Part shown: one piece after another, positions 43,718 to 51,814 of the stretch | How positions within the stretch are numbered: position 1 is the stretch's first letter | How the letters are laid out: every line of letters begins with the position of its first letter | Assembly (NCBI RefSeq): GCF_013359945.1 | Contig: NZ_JABWCS010000212.1 | Location: 62,001-126,000 of the forward strand | DNA: 64,000 bases | Source of the DNA: Paenibacillus agri | GTDB taxonomy: Bacteria; Bacillota; Bacilli; Paenibacillales; Paenibacillaceae | Reading direction: 5' to 3' | Program-made: the position numbers and the translations under genes | The notes under the pieces: generated by a model | Database searches by the model: none | Told to the model about the DNA's origin: nothing | Seen by the model: only the letters and a program-made list of their open reading frames with translations

Positions 43718-43799
43718 ACAGTGGATTATTGCAGAAGACCGTGGAGGGGCGATAAGGCCGGTGGATGAAGGGGAACTTTGGAACTGTAGCGACCGGGTT

Positions 43800-44336
43800 T
43801 TATTCAGCTTTGAAAATACTCTGCCTATCAATGTTGAGCTGTGCAGAGGTGAGGTGAATCGCGCCTTCCTCCACAGATGATAGAACCCCGGCAATACATA
43901 CCGGCCAGAATACCATTGGATTCTGCAGGATGAGGTAGAGTGGCGGTGCTAGAAAAAGAAGCCCCCCAGTCAGCTTGTTTCCCCACGTATGCAACATAAC
44001 CCATGAATGATATTTGTAAGCTGCGATGACGGCGTTTGCTATACGAATCAGGGCGATGATAATAATCCATGGCAAAAAGATCAGCGTGTCAGGGCCGAGC
44101 CAGATTGCGGTAAATACGATGATCAGTATGTAAAACAACAAATCCGCTGCTGTATCCAAACGGGCTCCAAATTCACTTTGGGTGCCTGTTTGGCGCGCGA
44201 TATATCCATCAAGCACATCACTCAGCCCGCTGAGCAGATACAACAATGTGAAGAGCCATACGTGGCTGAAGGAGAACAGCATGCATAACGTAAGCAATAC
44301 CCGGCTTAATGAGATGAGATTAGCAGTATACTTCAT
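43800..44336 (-). CDS. CDP-alcohol phosphatidyltransferase
   Basis: The 178-residue protein has about five membrane helices. The family signature D-x2-D-G-x2-A-R-x8-G-x3-D-x3-D is complete in SDVLDGYIAR and FGARLDTAAD. The Asp residues bind two metals and CDP-lipid. Enzymes of this family make phosphatidylglycerophosphate or related phospholipids. The length is like PgsA. It is transcribed opposite to the export cassette and in the same direction as the AgrC-like kinase upstream. Confidence 0.9.
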   Translation of the reverse strand: MKYTANLISLSRVLLTLCMLFSFSHVWLFTLLYLLSGLSDVLDGYIARQTGTQSEFGARLDTAADLLFYILIIVFTAIWLGPDTLIFLPWIIIIALIRIANAVIAAYKYHSWVMLHTWGNKLTGGLLFLAPPLYLILQNPMVFWPVCIAGVLSSVEEGAIHLTSAQLNIDRQSIFKAE

Positions 44337-44398
44337 GCCGCTAAACCTCCTTTTTGGAGAATGTTGTTAAGTAACTAACCGGGACCGTTCGGATTATT

Positions 44399-45718
44399 CT
44401 ATTTGCTGGTCACGCGGTTGTCTTCGTAATGATCCTGTGAAGCAGATGAAATTCCAACGTTAAACAGACAAATTTCCACCTGGAAAATCTCATTCTCATA
44501 GGAGATATTCCATATCCCGCCGCTTTCATCCACCATCTTTTTAACACTTTTCAAGCCCAGCCCATGGAGTTGCTTATCCTTTTTAGTGGTTGTCAGTTCT
44601 CCGAATTGATTTTGGCGTATTTGATGTTGATATGGATTTTGAATTCTAATGAACAATGTCTCATTCAAATAGTGCAGCTGGAATTTGATATAGGGCTTCG
44701 TCACACCTTGCTGCTTGGTGGCCTCAATGGCATTGTCGAGCGTATTCCCCAAAATAATGCTGAGCGTGCCGGCCTCCAAGTCCAGATGGGGCGGAATGCG
44801 GATGTCGGATTCAAAAGCAATGCCCAGCTTCTCGGCTACTTGCTGTTTGTAATTGACAATGGAGTCGATCAGGATGGTCCCGGTGTTGCAGCATCCGGGT
44901 GTATCTTCTATGCGCTCCAGAAGCTTTTCTACCTCGCGTAGTCCTGCTTTTTTCTCCCCGGATTGTAGCTGCGCCCGTAGGCCCAGTAAAATATTTTTGA
45001 AGTCATGTTGAAACGCGAAGACTTCTTCTTGTCGTTCTTTGGTCAGCAGATACTGATTGATATAATAGATATTTTGTTGTTCCAGTAGCGAGTTTTTGTG
45101 TTGCGCCGATTGAATGGTAAGCACCCGATCGCATAAAAGAATCATCAAGAACTGAATGGCCAGCATGCCACTGGAAAAAATCGAGTACAAGACAGGGGAG
45201 CCATGGTAGGTCAGGTTGCTCGTCAATCCCGCAATTCCGAGGATGCCAATGAATGGGAAGCAGAATAGTCCGCCCCAATACCAGGGACTTAGATCGCCCT
45301 TGCCAAAAGCTCCAGTAAAGTGAAGCGTCATCCGGACCAATAAAAACATCATCAGTTTCGACAGAAACAGCGAGAGGATATAACCACCCGAATTCTGAAT
45401 GACACCTATGGCAACATCCGTAAGTAGAATGAGGGAGACGATGAATAAACCGGCGCCGATGCGCCATTTTGCCTGACCATGGTAGAGAAAGGACAGAAGT
45501 ATAATAGAGCCTGCATTGAGTGCAAGCATCCAGATGCCGGGTAATGAACTGAAGTGCAGCAGAGTTACGAAAATATAATAGATTGTGTAAATCGCAGCGA
45601 GATACAGCTTGGATTCCACGCGGCAGGTAAAGTAGTGGCTGTAAAAATAATGAATAATAAACGGGAGTGCGATCAGCGTAATTTGATAAAACAATTCATC
45701 CAGAATGATACTATTCAA
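44399..45718 (-). CDS. AgrC-like sensor histidine kinase (GHKL)
   Basis: The 439-residue kinase has six or seven N-terminal membrane helices (1-215), a His box region (FAFQHDFKNILLGLRAQLQS, His at about 240) and a C-terminal GHKL ATPase (ILGNTLDNAIEATKQQG, HGLGLKSVKKMVDESGG). This is the plan of peptide-sensing quorum kinases such as AgrC and PlnB. No precursor peptide gene was seen next to it. It overlaps the LytTR regulator gene by 8 nt. Confidence 0.9.
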   Translation of the reverse strand: MNSIILDELFYQITLIALPFIIHYFYSHYFTCRVESKLYLAAIYTIYYIFVTLLHFSSLPGIWMLALNAGSIILLSFLYHGQAKWRIGAGLFIVSLILLTDVAIGVIQNSGGYILSLFLSKLMMFLLVRMTLHFTGAFGKGDLSPWYWGGLFCFPFIGILGIAGLTSNLTYHGSPVLYSIFSSGMLAIQFLMILLCDRVLTIQSAQHKNSLLEQQNIYYINQYLLTKERQEEVFAFQHDFKNILLGLRAQLQSGEKKAGLREVEKLLERIEDTPGCCNTGTILIDSIVNYKQQVAEKLGIAFESDIRIPPHLDLEAGTLSIILGNTLDNAIEATKQQGVTKPYIKFQLHYLNETLFIRIQNPYQHQIRQNQFGELTTTKKDKQLHGLGLKSVKKMVDESGGIWNISYENEIFQVEICLFNVGISSASQDHYEDNRVTSK

Positions 45719-46448
45719 TCAGACTCCCCCTGAACTTCAAATAGTTCATTTTCACTGCGGCAGCTTGTTTTTCGCTAATGGGTAATTCTTCACCGCTGGT
45801 TAAGATCATTCTTCTGGCTAAGATTTGCTTTACATAAAAGAAATTCACAAGATACGACTGGTGTATGCGAACGAACTGTTCGGAGGGAAGCTTGCTTTCT
45901 TCTATGGATAATGTACTGTAGTATTCCAATTGCTCGTCGGTGGTTCGCAGAATGACTTTGCGGCGATCGCTGGCCAGATACATAATATTACGGATCGGAA
46001 CGAGCGTTTCACTCCCTTTTTGGTTAACAGGCAGCAATCTTGGCTTACTTCGCTGGCGTTTGCGCTTGATGTTCTGAATAAGGGAGATCAGCTTCTGTTC
46101 GAAGGAAGCCCGGTGTAAGGGTTTCTTGAGAAAGCCCGAGGGCCGTACATCAAACAGCTGCACATGGTACTCTTCGTGGCTAGAGACATAAACAAGCTGC
46201 ACCCTGTCGTTATCACAATCTGCCCGCAAAATATGCCCCGCAGTAACTCCGCTAATCCCTTCCATTTCGATATCCATAAATACAAGATCAAAGTGACAGC
46301 TGTGTTGAATCGCTCTCGTGAAGCTTTCACCTGAATAGAAGATGGAGACATCGAGCTTTTCGGTTCGATATATGGGATTATTAAGGATCATGTCCTCCAG
46401 CTGTTCCGTTGTTGGTTTGTCATCATCACAGATGGCGATATGTATCAT
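45711..46448 (-). CDS. LytTR-type response regulator (AgrA-like)
   Basis: The 245-residue protein has a receiver domain (1-125) with AICDDDKPT and phospho-acceptor Asp in LVFMDIEMEG. The LytTR DNA-binding domain (about 140-245) shows VRIHQSYLVNFFYVKQI. These regulators bind direct repeats and bend DNA. It diverges from a BcrAB-type ABC pair, which it likely activates. The promoter gap is 170 bp. Confidence 0.92.
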   Translation of the reverse strand: MIHIAICDDDKPTTEQLEDMILNNPIYRTEKLDVSIFYSGESFTRAIQHSCHFDLVFMDIEMEGISGVTAGHILRADCDNDRVQLVYVSSHEEYHVQLFDVRPSGFLKKPLHRASFEQKLISLIQNIKRKRQRSKPRLLPVNQKGSETLVPIRNIMYLASDRRKVILRTTDEQLEYYSTLSIEESKLPSEQFVRIHQSYLVNFFYVKQILARRMILTSGEELPISEKQAAAVKMNYLKFRGSLIE

Positions 46449-46617
46449 GCGATTCTTCCCCTTTGGCTGTATACGTTAATCATACATTATTTAGGAGGTC
46501 GGGCAACGGCAGAAGTTACAATAACTGTCCTGTTTGTTACATCTGACAGGGGACAGCCTCGTTTATATGCTAGATTGATATCCAAGTATAACCAACAAAG
46601 CTACAAAGGAGCGAGGT
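46449..46617. promoter_or_regulatory. Divergent promoter region of LytTR system and ABC pair
   Basis: The gap has ACTGTCCTG and, 13 nt on, CTGACAGG, an inverted CTGTC/GACAG pair (46526-46550) that could be a regulator site. TTGATATCCAAGTATAACC lies downstream with a weak -10. GGAGCGAG is the ribosome binding site at 46608. No clear LytTR direct repeats were identified. Confidence 0.4.
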
Positions 46618-47529
46618 ATGAATACAACCATCTTTCAAGCTGAAGGAATTAGTAAGCATTATGGGAATGTAGCTGCACTTGAGAAAATCAACATGGCGAT
46701 TACAGAAGGTGACATCTACGGATTTGTTGGTGAGAATGGATCAGGCAAAACGACTTTGATGAAAGTGATCAGCGGATTAATCCATCCGACTCAGGGGTCT
46801 ATTACGCTGATGGGGCGAAGCAAAGGGAGGGAGCTGGCACAGGCCCGAAAACAAATAGGAGTTCTGATTGAGCACCCGGCTCTTTATCCACATATGAATG
46901 GTGAAGAGAATTTGAGCTTCTATAGCAGGATTCATGGATTATCGGATGCTCATAGAATTGAAGAGGTGTTGAGTCTGGTCGGATTGACTGACACTCGTAA
47001 GAAGAAAACCTCGGATTACTCACTGGGAATGAAGCAGCGGCTGGGGCTGGCTGTCGCGTTGCTCCATTCACCGAAATTTCTGGTGCTGGACGAGCCTATG
47101 AATGGGCTTGATCCTGGCGGAATCGTTGAGATGAGACACGTATTAACGAGACTAGTTAAGGAGCAAGGCGTAACGATCCTGATCTCCAGTCATATTCTGA
47201 GCGAACTGCAGCTGATCGCTACCAAATTCGGGTTTATACATAAAGGCAGGCTAATTAAGGAGGTCTTGGCTGAAGAGCTGTTGCAATCGGCGAAGACAGA
47301 GATTTGTATTCAGACGCCGGAGACTCGCGCTGCAATACATGTGCTGGAAAATGTGCTGAATATCCATTCATTCATACGGTCGGGTGCTAACGAAATCCGG
47401 GTTCCCAAGTCTGCGGCGGATCTGGAGCAGCTCATGACGGTATTCATAGAGCAAGGGATGCCCATTGAGGGAATCCACTTGTCTGCAGCGAGTCTTGAGC
47501 ATTATTACATGGATCTGATTGGAGGATAA
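46618..47529 (+). CDS. ABC transporter ATPase (BcrA/bacitracin-type)
   Basis: The 303-residue ATPase has Walker A GENGSGKTTL, signature SLGMKQRLGLA, Walker B KFLVLDEPMNGLDP and H-loop ISSHIL. The C-terminal extension (about 225-303) is typical of the BcrA/LanF group that exports antimicrobial peptides or lipid II binders. The permease gene starts 4 bp after the stop. Together with the adjacent AgrC/LytTR-like system it resembles peptide-resistance or immunity loci. Confidence 0.92.
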   Translation: MNTTIFQAEGISKHYGNVAALEKINMAITEGDIYGFVGENGSGKTTLMKVISGLIHPTQGSITLMGRSKGRELAQARKQIGVLIEHPALYPHMNGEENLSFYSRIHGLSDAHRIEEVLSLVGLTDTRKKKTSDYSLGMKQRLGLAVALLHSPKFLVLDEPMNGLDPGGIVEMRHVLTRLVKEQGVTILISSHILSELQLIATKFGFIHKGRLIKEVLAEELLQSAKTEICIQTPETRAAIHVLENVLNIHSFIRSGANEIRVPKSAADLEQLMTVFIEQGMPIEGIHLSAASLEHYYMDLIGG

Positions 47530-47533
47530 GACG

Positions 47534-48331
47534 ATGCGGAATTTTCTGAAGGCGCAAGCTTATTTTATAAAAAAGGATACAATGTTCCGCGGAATTTCTC
47601 TAATGTTCTTAGTGGCAAGCGCTGTGCTGGCGTTCTGGGTGGGCGGCAAAAATAACTTCGAGGTCATCAACCCCGCACAGCCATTGATCCTGTTAACGCA
47701 ATTATCGCTCTTTCTTTACTTTGTCATACCTACGTATGTCTGCTTCTTTGCGACCGAAGGATATGAATATGGCTCCATCAAGCTTGTCCTTGCTTCAGGT
47801 CAGAGCAGATTTGCTTATATTACGGGAAAATATATTTCTGTCCTAAACTTCATTTTTGTGTGGTTAATTCAGTTTTTCGGTGTCTATTATGTGTGTTATA
47901 TGGCGGCAGCCTTGTTCACTGGAAGTGCCATCGGCAATGACGGGCTGAAGACGGACATGCTTCAGATTATCCGTGTACTGGGGCTGAATGTGCTATACTT
48001 GTCCGCTTATGCGGTGCTGATCCTCATGGTTGGGATATTTATTAGAAGAACAGCCTCGGCTGTAGTTGCTACTTTACTCGTCATCTTCGGTGACTTTATT
48101 TTCTCCGGATACTGCCGAGAGGCTTCCTCTTTACTGCTGCGTGAGTTATCGGGATATACGCTGACGACCCAAATTATGAAATTCTCGGGTGTCTATGTTG
48201 TCAATTCACAGCAAGTTGTCCTGTCAGGGATGAAGAGTGTTGTTGAAGTGCTTGTTATTCCATTGGTGATCATCGTCATCTGCATGTCTATTACCTATTT
48301 TTCGTTTGGGAGAAGAGATATTCATGCGTAA
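47534..48331 (+). CDS. ABC-2-type permease (BcrB/LanE-like)
   Basis: The protein has 265 residues from ATG 47534, with GGAGG 8 bases upstream. There are six predicted helices, the first after a short cytoplasmic N-terminus (FRGISLMFLVASAVLAFWVG), and EYGSIKLVLASGQSRFAYIT is the cytoplasmic loop typical of ABC-2 exporters. It pairs with the upstream ATPase. There is no accessory third subunit. Confidence 0.88.
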   Translation: MRNFLKAQAYFIKKDTMFRGISLMFLVASAVLAFWVGGKNNFEVINPAQPLILLTQLSLFLYFVIPTYVCFFATEGYEYGSIKLVLASGQSRFAYITGKYISVLNFIFVWLIQFFGVYYVCYMAAALFTGSAIGNDGLKTDMLQIIRVLGLNVLYLSAYAVLILMVGIFIRRTASAVVATLLVIFGDFIFSGYCREASSLLLRELSGYTLTTQIMKFSGVYVVNSQQVVLSGMKSVVEVLVIPLVIIVICMSITYFSFGRRDIHA

Positions 48332-48561
48332 ATCAAACAAGAGGCTCATTATGGCGGGGCGTTGGTCGTTGTAATAGTTGGCTGTCTAAAGATAATAAAG
48401 TTCTAGACTGAGAAAATAATGTATTAGAATGACGATGCTTCATTAAGCTAACGGGTAGGTTTTGGGATTAGCAACCCATAAGAAACAACCCAAGTTGAAT
48501 TCTGCTAAAATGTAGTTAATGTATAATGTAGATATCCCTCATGAACAAAGGAGAACTGAAA

Positions 48562-49137
48562 ATGAGAAAACTCGTTCTATTTCTTCACGCATCGCTTGAC
48601 GGTTTTGTAGAAGGGCCGAATGGTGAAATGGACATTGGCTGGGTTTCCTACGATGCTGATTTGGAGAAACATGCGAAAGAAATTCTGAGTTCTGCCGACA
48701 CTGTCATTTGGGGACGTGGGACTTATCAGATGATGCACAGTTACTGGCCATCTGTACCTTCAAACCCATCAGCTTCGCAGCATGAACGGAATCATGCTGA
48801 GTGGATCGAAAAGACAGCCAAAATCGTTTTTTCCACGACGCTGGAGAAAGTCGAATGGAATAATTCCAGACTCGTGAAAGAAGATGTCGAGGAAGAGATC
48901 AATACCCTCAAACAGCAGCCAGGCAAGGATATGGTCATCCTTGGCAGTCCTAGGTTCGCACACCACCTTATGCAGCTTGATTTAATTGATGAGTATAAAA
49001 TTACGGTTTCTCCTGTCCTGATCGGTGAGGGATTGCCGTTATTCCAAGGTCTCAAGGAGAAGATCAATCTTAAACTAATCGAAAACAAGACCTTTGATTC
49101 TGGAGCCATAGGTCTCGTTTACCAGACGGTAAGATGA
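48562..49137 (+). CDS. Dihydrofolate-reductase-family (YyaP/RibD-like) protein
   Basis: The protein has 191 residues from ATG 48562 with AAAGGAGA upstream; an ATG at 48541 is in frame without a site. The DHFR-like fold includes LHASLDGFVEGPNGEMDIGW, VIWGRGTYQMM and LGSPRFAHHLMQLDLIDEY. It resembles proteins annotated as dihydrofolate reductase family (RibD-C), whose substrate is generally unknown. It is monocistronic. Confidence 0.85.
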   Translation: MRKLVLFLHASLDGFVEGPNGEMDIGWVSYDADLEKHAKEILSSADTVIWGRGTYQMMHSYWPSVPSNPSASQHERNHAEWIEKTAKIVFSTTLEKVEWNNSRLVKEDVEEEINTLKQQPGKDMVILGSPRFAHHLMQLDLIDEYKITVSPVLIGEGLPLFQGLKEKINLKLIENKTFDSGAIGLVYQTVR

Positions 49138-49379
49138 CCTTGTTACTTAAGAGGATTACGCTAACGGGGAAGGTTAGTGGAAACGACAACAGCGGCAGTC
49201 TAAGACTTTATTTATCAAGTCTTGGTCCGCCGCTGCTTCTTTTAATGGATCAGTCTAAAACTTATTTTTCAAAAGCTGACAATTTTCAATTCAAAAACCG
49301 CGTTAAATCAACGACTCCAGTCTAATACTTTATTTTCACCAAATATTTGCTGCGTGATGTTTGTTGGCATTGAAGTAGG
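49138..49379. other. Gap after the DHFR-like gene
   Basis: A weak inverted repeat (CAGCGGCAG and CGCCGCTGC, with the repeated CTAAGACTTTATTT/CTAATACTTTATTT near 49200 and 49321) may be a terminator. No gene was identified here. Confidence 0.35.
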
Positions 49380-49535
49380 ATGAATATCGTTGGGATCCTC
49401 ATGAATGTCTTCATTGGAGTTGGAGCGCTTGGTCGGTTTATCTTTAGAAAAGACGAGAGGACTTCCAGGGTAATATTGAGAATCCATACGATTTACCTTG
49501 TGATTAATGGGATATCAATAGCTTTTCATGTTTGA
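49380..49535 (+). CDS. Small two-helix membrane peptide (low confidence)
   Basis: A 51-codon frame starts at ATG 49380. It has two hydrophobic stretches (NIVGILMNVFIGVGALGRFI and TIYLVINGISIAFHV) joined by the charged FRKDERTSR, as in small membrane proteins. The site upstream (GAAGTAGG) is weak. It could be the remnant of a longer gene, and I do not recognise it. Confidence 0.35.
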   Translation: MNIVGILMNVFIGVGALGRFIFRKDERTSRVILRIHTIYLVINGISIAFHV

Positions 49536-49559
49536 TCCATGCTGCAAATAGTGATAATA

Positions 49560-49743
49560 ACGCTCTGGAATACTGCGCCTTAAACATGATATTAATCCGC
49601 TCTGGGAAGAAGGGAATGGTATCCAGCTTATGACAGGAAGTGCAGCAGCTTTATCATATCAGTCTGGAGAAGGCCAGCAGACGAATGGTTTGCTATCCTC
49701 TGTTCGAGCAAGTGATCTACAATTCTATTTTATAGTAGAATAA
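49560..49743 (+). pseudogene. Possible coding remnant
   Basis: An open frame without a start codon reads SGILRLKHDINPLWEEGNGI and continues QLMTGSAAALSYQSGEGQQ to a stop at about 49741. Upstream is a TAA. It looks like the C-terminus of a lost gene, but the family is unrecognised. Confidence 0.3.
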
Positions 49744-49842
49744 TTTAATTTTTGTATTCACACATTTGTGAAATTTATCACGTAGTTATGATTAATTTTT
49801 AATATATAATTAATTCATAAAAAGAAATAAGGGGGAATTGAA

Positions 49843-50379
49843 ATGAAACTTTTAAAAAGCGTGTTGGTAGCAGGGGTAGCGGCTGTATTGTTGGCGGGTT
49901 GTGGAGCGAAAGAAGAGACGGCGGTCAATAAACCGGCTGCTGAACAAACCGATGCAGTAACTACCGCTTCGATCGTTGATGAAGGTGCAGCATTCACGAA
50001 GGCTGTGAGCAAGGACGGCAATTGGATTATTGCTATTTTAAAAGATGTAGCTATTGATCAGGATGTGGTTGTAGCTGGTGAATTCCGTGATAAAGGTGCC
50101 GCTGATGGCAAAATCTACCGCAAGATCGCTCTGTATGCACAAGATGCAGATCATAATATTACAGACAACTACACACTTACAGTACCTAAGCTGACTGTAC
50201 AAAGTGAGAATTTGAGAGTGCAAGGCGGTACAATCAAAGGCGATGTATATGTAGAAGCTAAAGGCTTTAACCTGCATGAATCGGCAACCATTGATGGCAA
50301 TCTGTACTTTGCCAGCGAAGATGTGAAAGCATCGGCTGCTATTGACGGTAAAGTGACTGGAGCTACCGAAGTTAAATAA
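49843..50379 (+). CDS. Polymer-forming (bactofilin-like) lipoprotein
   Basis: The 178-residue lipoprotein has a signal peptide with lipobox LLAG-C (Cys at about 20). Residues 45-175 contain short hydrophobic beta strands and repeated G-x-I-x-G-D motifs (GGTIKGDVYVEA, SATIDGNLYFAS, AAIDGKVTGA), as in bactofilin-type right-handed beta helices. Unlike cytosolic bactofilins it is exported, so it may form a cell-surface structural element. AAGGGGGA precedes the start. A terminator follows. Confidence 0.75.
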   Translation: MKLLKSVLVAGVAAVLLAGCGAKEETAVNKPAAEQTDAVTTASIVDEGAAFTKAVSKDGNWIIAILKDVAIDQDVVVAGEFRDKGAADGKIYRKIALYAQDADHNITDNYTLTVPKLTVQSENLRVQGGTIKGDVYVEAKGFNLHESATIDGNLYFASEDVKASAAIDGKVTGATEVK

Positions 50380-50408
50380 ATTCCGTAATTGCAACAATAG
50401 CATTATCT

Positions 50409-50464
50409 CTGGTGAGCCTGTAGACTAAAGCCCATTGCGGCCTTACTTTACAGGCTTTTTTATT
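50409..50464 (+). terminator. Intrinsic terminator of the lipoprotein gene
   Basis: GAGCCTGTA and TTACAGGCT pair across a loop of about 30 nt that can itself fold, followed by TTTTTTATT. Confidence 0.75.
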
Positions 50465-50467
50465 TGA

Positions 50468-50503
50468 GAACGAGCAGTAAAAATAATTATTTACCGATCG
50501 TTC
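50468..50503. promoter_or_regulatory. Long imperfect palindrome
   Basis: GAACGA...TCGTTC outer arms enclose GTAAAAATAATTATTTAC-like inner arms, 36 bp in all. It lies 150 bp upstream of the SDR at 50651. It may be an operator for a regulator encoded elsewhere. Confidence 0.35.
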
Positions 50504-50580
50504 CCGATATGTTAATATCATTTTTGAGAGGAGGCAAGCTAGAGATAACTAAAGAAAATATAAAAAAATTTTACTCTATA

Positions 50581-50598
50581 TGAGAATGAACATTCTCA
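50581..50598. promoter_or_regulatory. Palindrome upstream of the SDR gene, putative operator
   Basis: TGAGAATGAACATTCTCA has perfect 8-bp arms around AA, and lies 53 bp upstream of the SDR start. It is a TetR/MarR-like operator. No regulator gene is adjacent, so it may be bound in trans. Confidence 0.5.
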
Positions 50599-50650
50599 AT
50601 TAAACTGGTATTCATAATAAAACTACACATACACAAAGGAGAGAATAATA

Positions 50651-51424
50651 ATGGGTAAACTGGATGGAAAAGTAGCATTGATTACAGGTGGAAATAGCGG
50701 TATTGGATTGGCTACGGCAAAACTGTTCATCGCAGAAGGAGCCAAGGTTGTAATCACCGGGCGCAATCAGGCAACATTGGACGCGGCAGCAGCAGAGCTG
50801 GGTGAGAATAGTCTAGCTGTTCAAGCGGATGCAGCAGATCCAATAAGTGGCGAGCAATCAGTAGCTGCAGCAGTGAAGAAATTTGGTCAATTGGATATTG
50901 TATTCGCCAATGCCGGTATTTCCGCACAAACCCCAACAGGTGGGACTGAACTCTCCGTCTTTGAAGAGGTACTAAAGGTTAACGTTACGGGGGTCTTTTT
51001 TACCGTTCAAGCGGCTGTACCTCACCTAAAAGATGGGTCTTCCATCATCTTGAACAGTTCCGTGCTTGCTACAGCCGGAAGTCCTGGATATGCCGCATAC
51101 GCAGCCAGCAAAGGGGCGGTAAGCAGCTTGGCAAGAGTATTGGCTTCCGAATTGTCACCACGCGGAATTCGTGTGAACACCATTTCTCCTGGCGCAACAC
51201 GTACACCAATCTGGGGACAATCTACTGCAGAGGGTATGGCACAACTGGAATCCGTACTTTCCCGTACAATCCCGCTGAACCGCCTGGGTGAGCCACAGGA
51301 AATTGCCAACGTTGCTTTGTTCCTTGCTTCTGACGACTCCTCTTTCATCCAGGGTACAGAAATCAGCGTAGATGGCGGTGCGGCTGGTTCACCGTTCGGC
51401 GCTCCAATCTATCTGAAAAAGTAA
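50651..51424 (+). CDS. Short-chain dehydrogenase/reductase (glucose dehydrogenase-like)
   Basis: This is a 257-residue classical SDR. TGGNSGIG is the nucleotide motif, NAG is present (FANAGISAQ), the catalytic Ser lies in ILNSSVLATAG and YAASKGAV gives Tyr-x3-Lys. The C-terminal IQGTEISVDGGAAGSPFGAP is typical. GGAGAG lies upstream. The operators at 50468 and 50581 suggest it is regulated, but no partner gene is adjacent. The substrate is unknown. Confidence 0.9.
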   Translation: MGKLDGKVALITGGNSGIGLATAKLFIAEGAKVVITGRNQATLDAAAAELGENSLAVQADAADPISGEQSVAAAVKKFGQLDIVFANAGISAQTPTGGTELSVFEEVLKVNVTGVFFTVQAAVPHLKDGSSIILNSSVLATAGSPGYAAYAASKGAVSSLARVLASELSPRGIRVNTISPGATRTPIWGQSTAEGMAQLESVLSRTIPLNRLGEPQEIANVALFLASDDSSFIQGTEISVDGGAAGSPFGAPIYLKK

Positions 51425-51456
51425 GGACTGCTTCATCTAAACTTACAACTGGACTA

Positions 51457-51496
51457 AGGCTGTTTCCTTGTTTACAGGGAAGCAGCCTTTTTGCTT
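51457..51496 (+). terminator. Intrinsic terminator of the SDR gene
   Basis: GGCTGTTTCCTTG and CAGGGAAGCAGCC form the stem, with a short TTTTTGC tail. Confidence 0.7.
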
Positions 51497-51642
51497 TAGA
51501 TGCTGAGATAAGCGAAATGAGGGCGAAAGTAGCATCTGTAATTTAGGGGGAAAACTCTCGTGATTGACCTGTCGGGAGGCTGAGGCCTTTTGGCATGTTT
51601 TTGTAGTTCTGATGTTGGATTTTCCCGAGGTGTCTTTCTACT

Positions 51643-51660
51643 ATTGATAGCGTTATCAAT
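51643..51660. promoter_or_regulatory. cre-like site upstream of the glucanase gene
   Basis: ATTGATAGCGTTATCAAT contains a full match to the catabolite-responsive element consensus TGNNANCGNTNNCA. It lies 155 bp upstream of the GH81 gene, where CcpA or another LacI-family regulator could act. Confidence 0.6.
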
Positions 51661-51814
51661 GCTTGATTTACCTGGGTTTTTCACAGGAATTTCGGCGGAG
51701 AAAGATCGCAAAAGCCGCTGGAAAGCAGGTTAAAAAATAAAAATTGAGTCCGATATTAGTATAGCCAAATAATTTTTTTGGTGGGATATATTACTAGGAT
51801 AGAGGAGAGAAGTT
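51661..51814 (+). other. Leader of the glucanase gene
   Basis: The stretch contains TTTCGGCGGAGAAAGATCGC and AAAAGCCGCTGG, which can pair (GGCGG/CCGCT). It was considered as a riboswitch but does not match a known consensus well. GAGGAGAG is the ribosome binding site at 51802. Confidence 0.35.

Noticed and set aside
51661..51760. Possible c-di-GMP (GEMM-I) riboswitch before the glucanase
   Set aside because: Only a GCAAAAGCC-like core resembles the consensus; the receptor and the closing P1 segment do not match.
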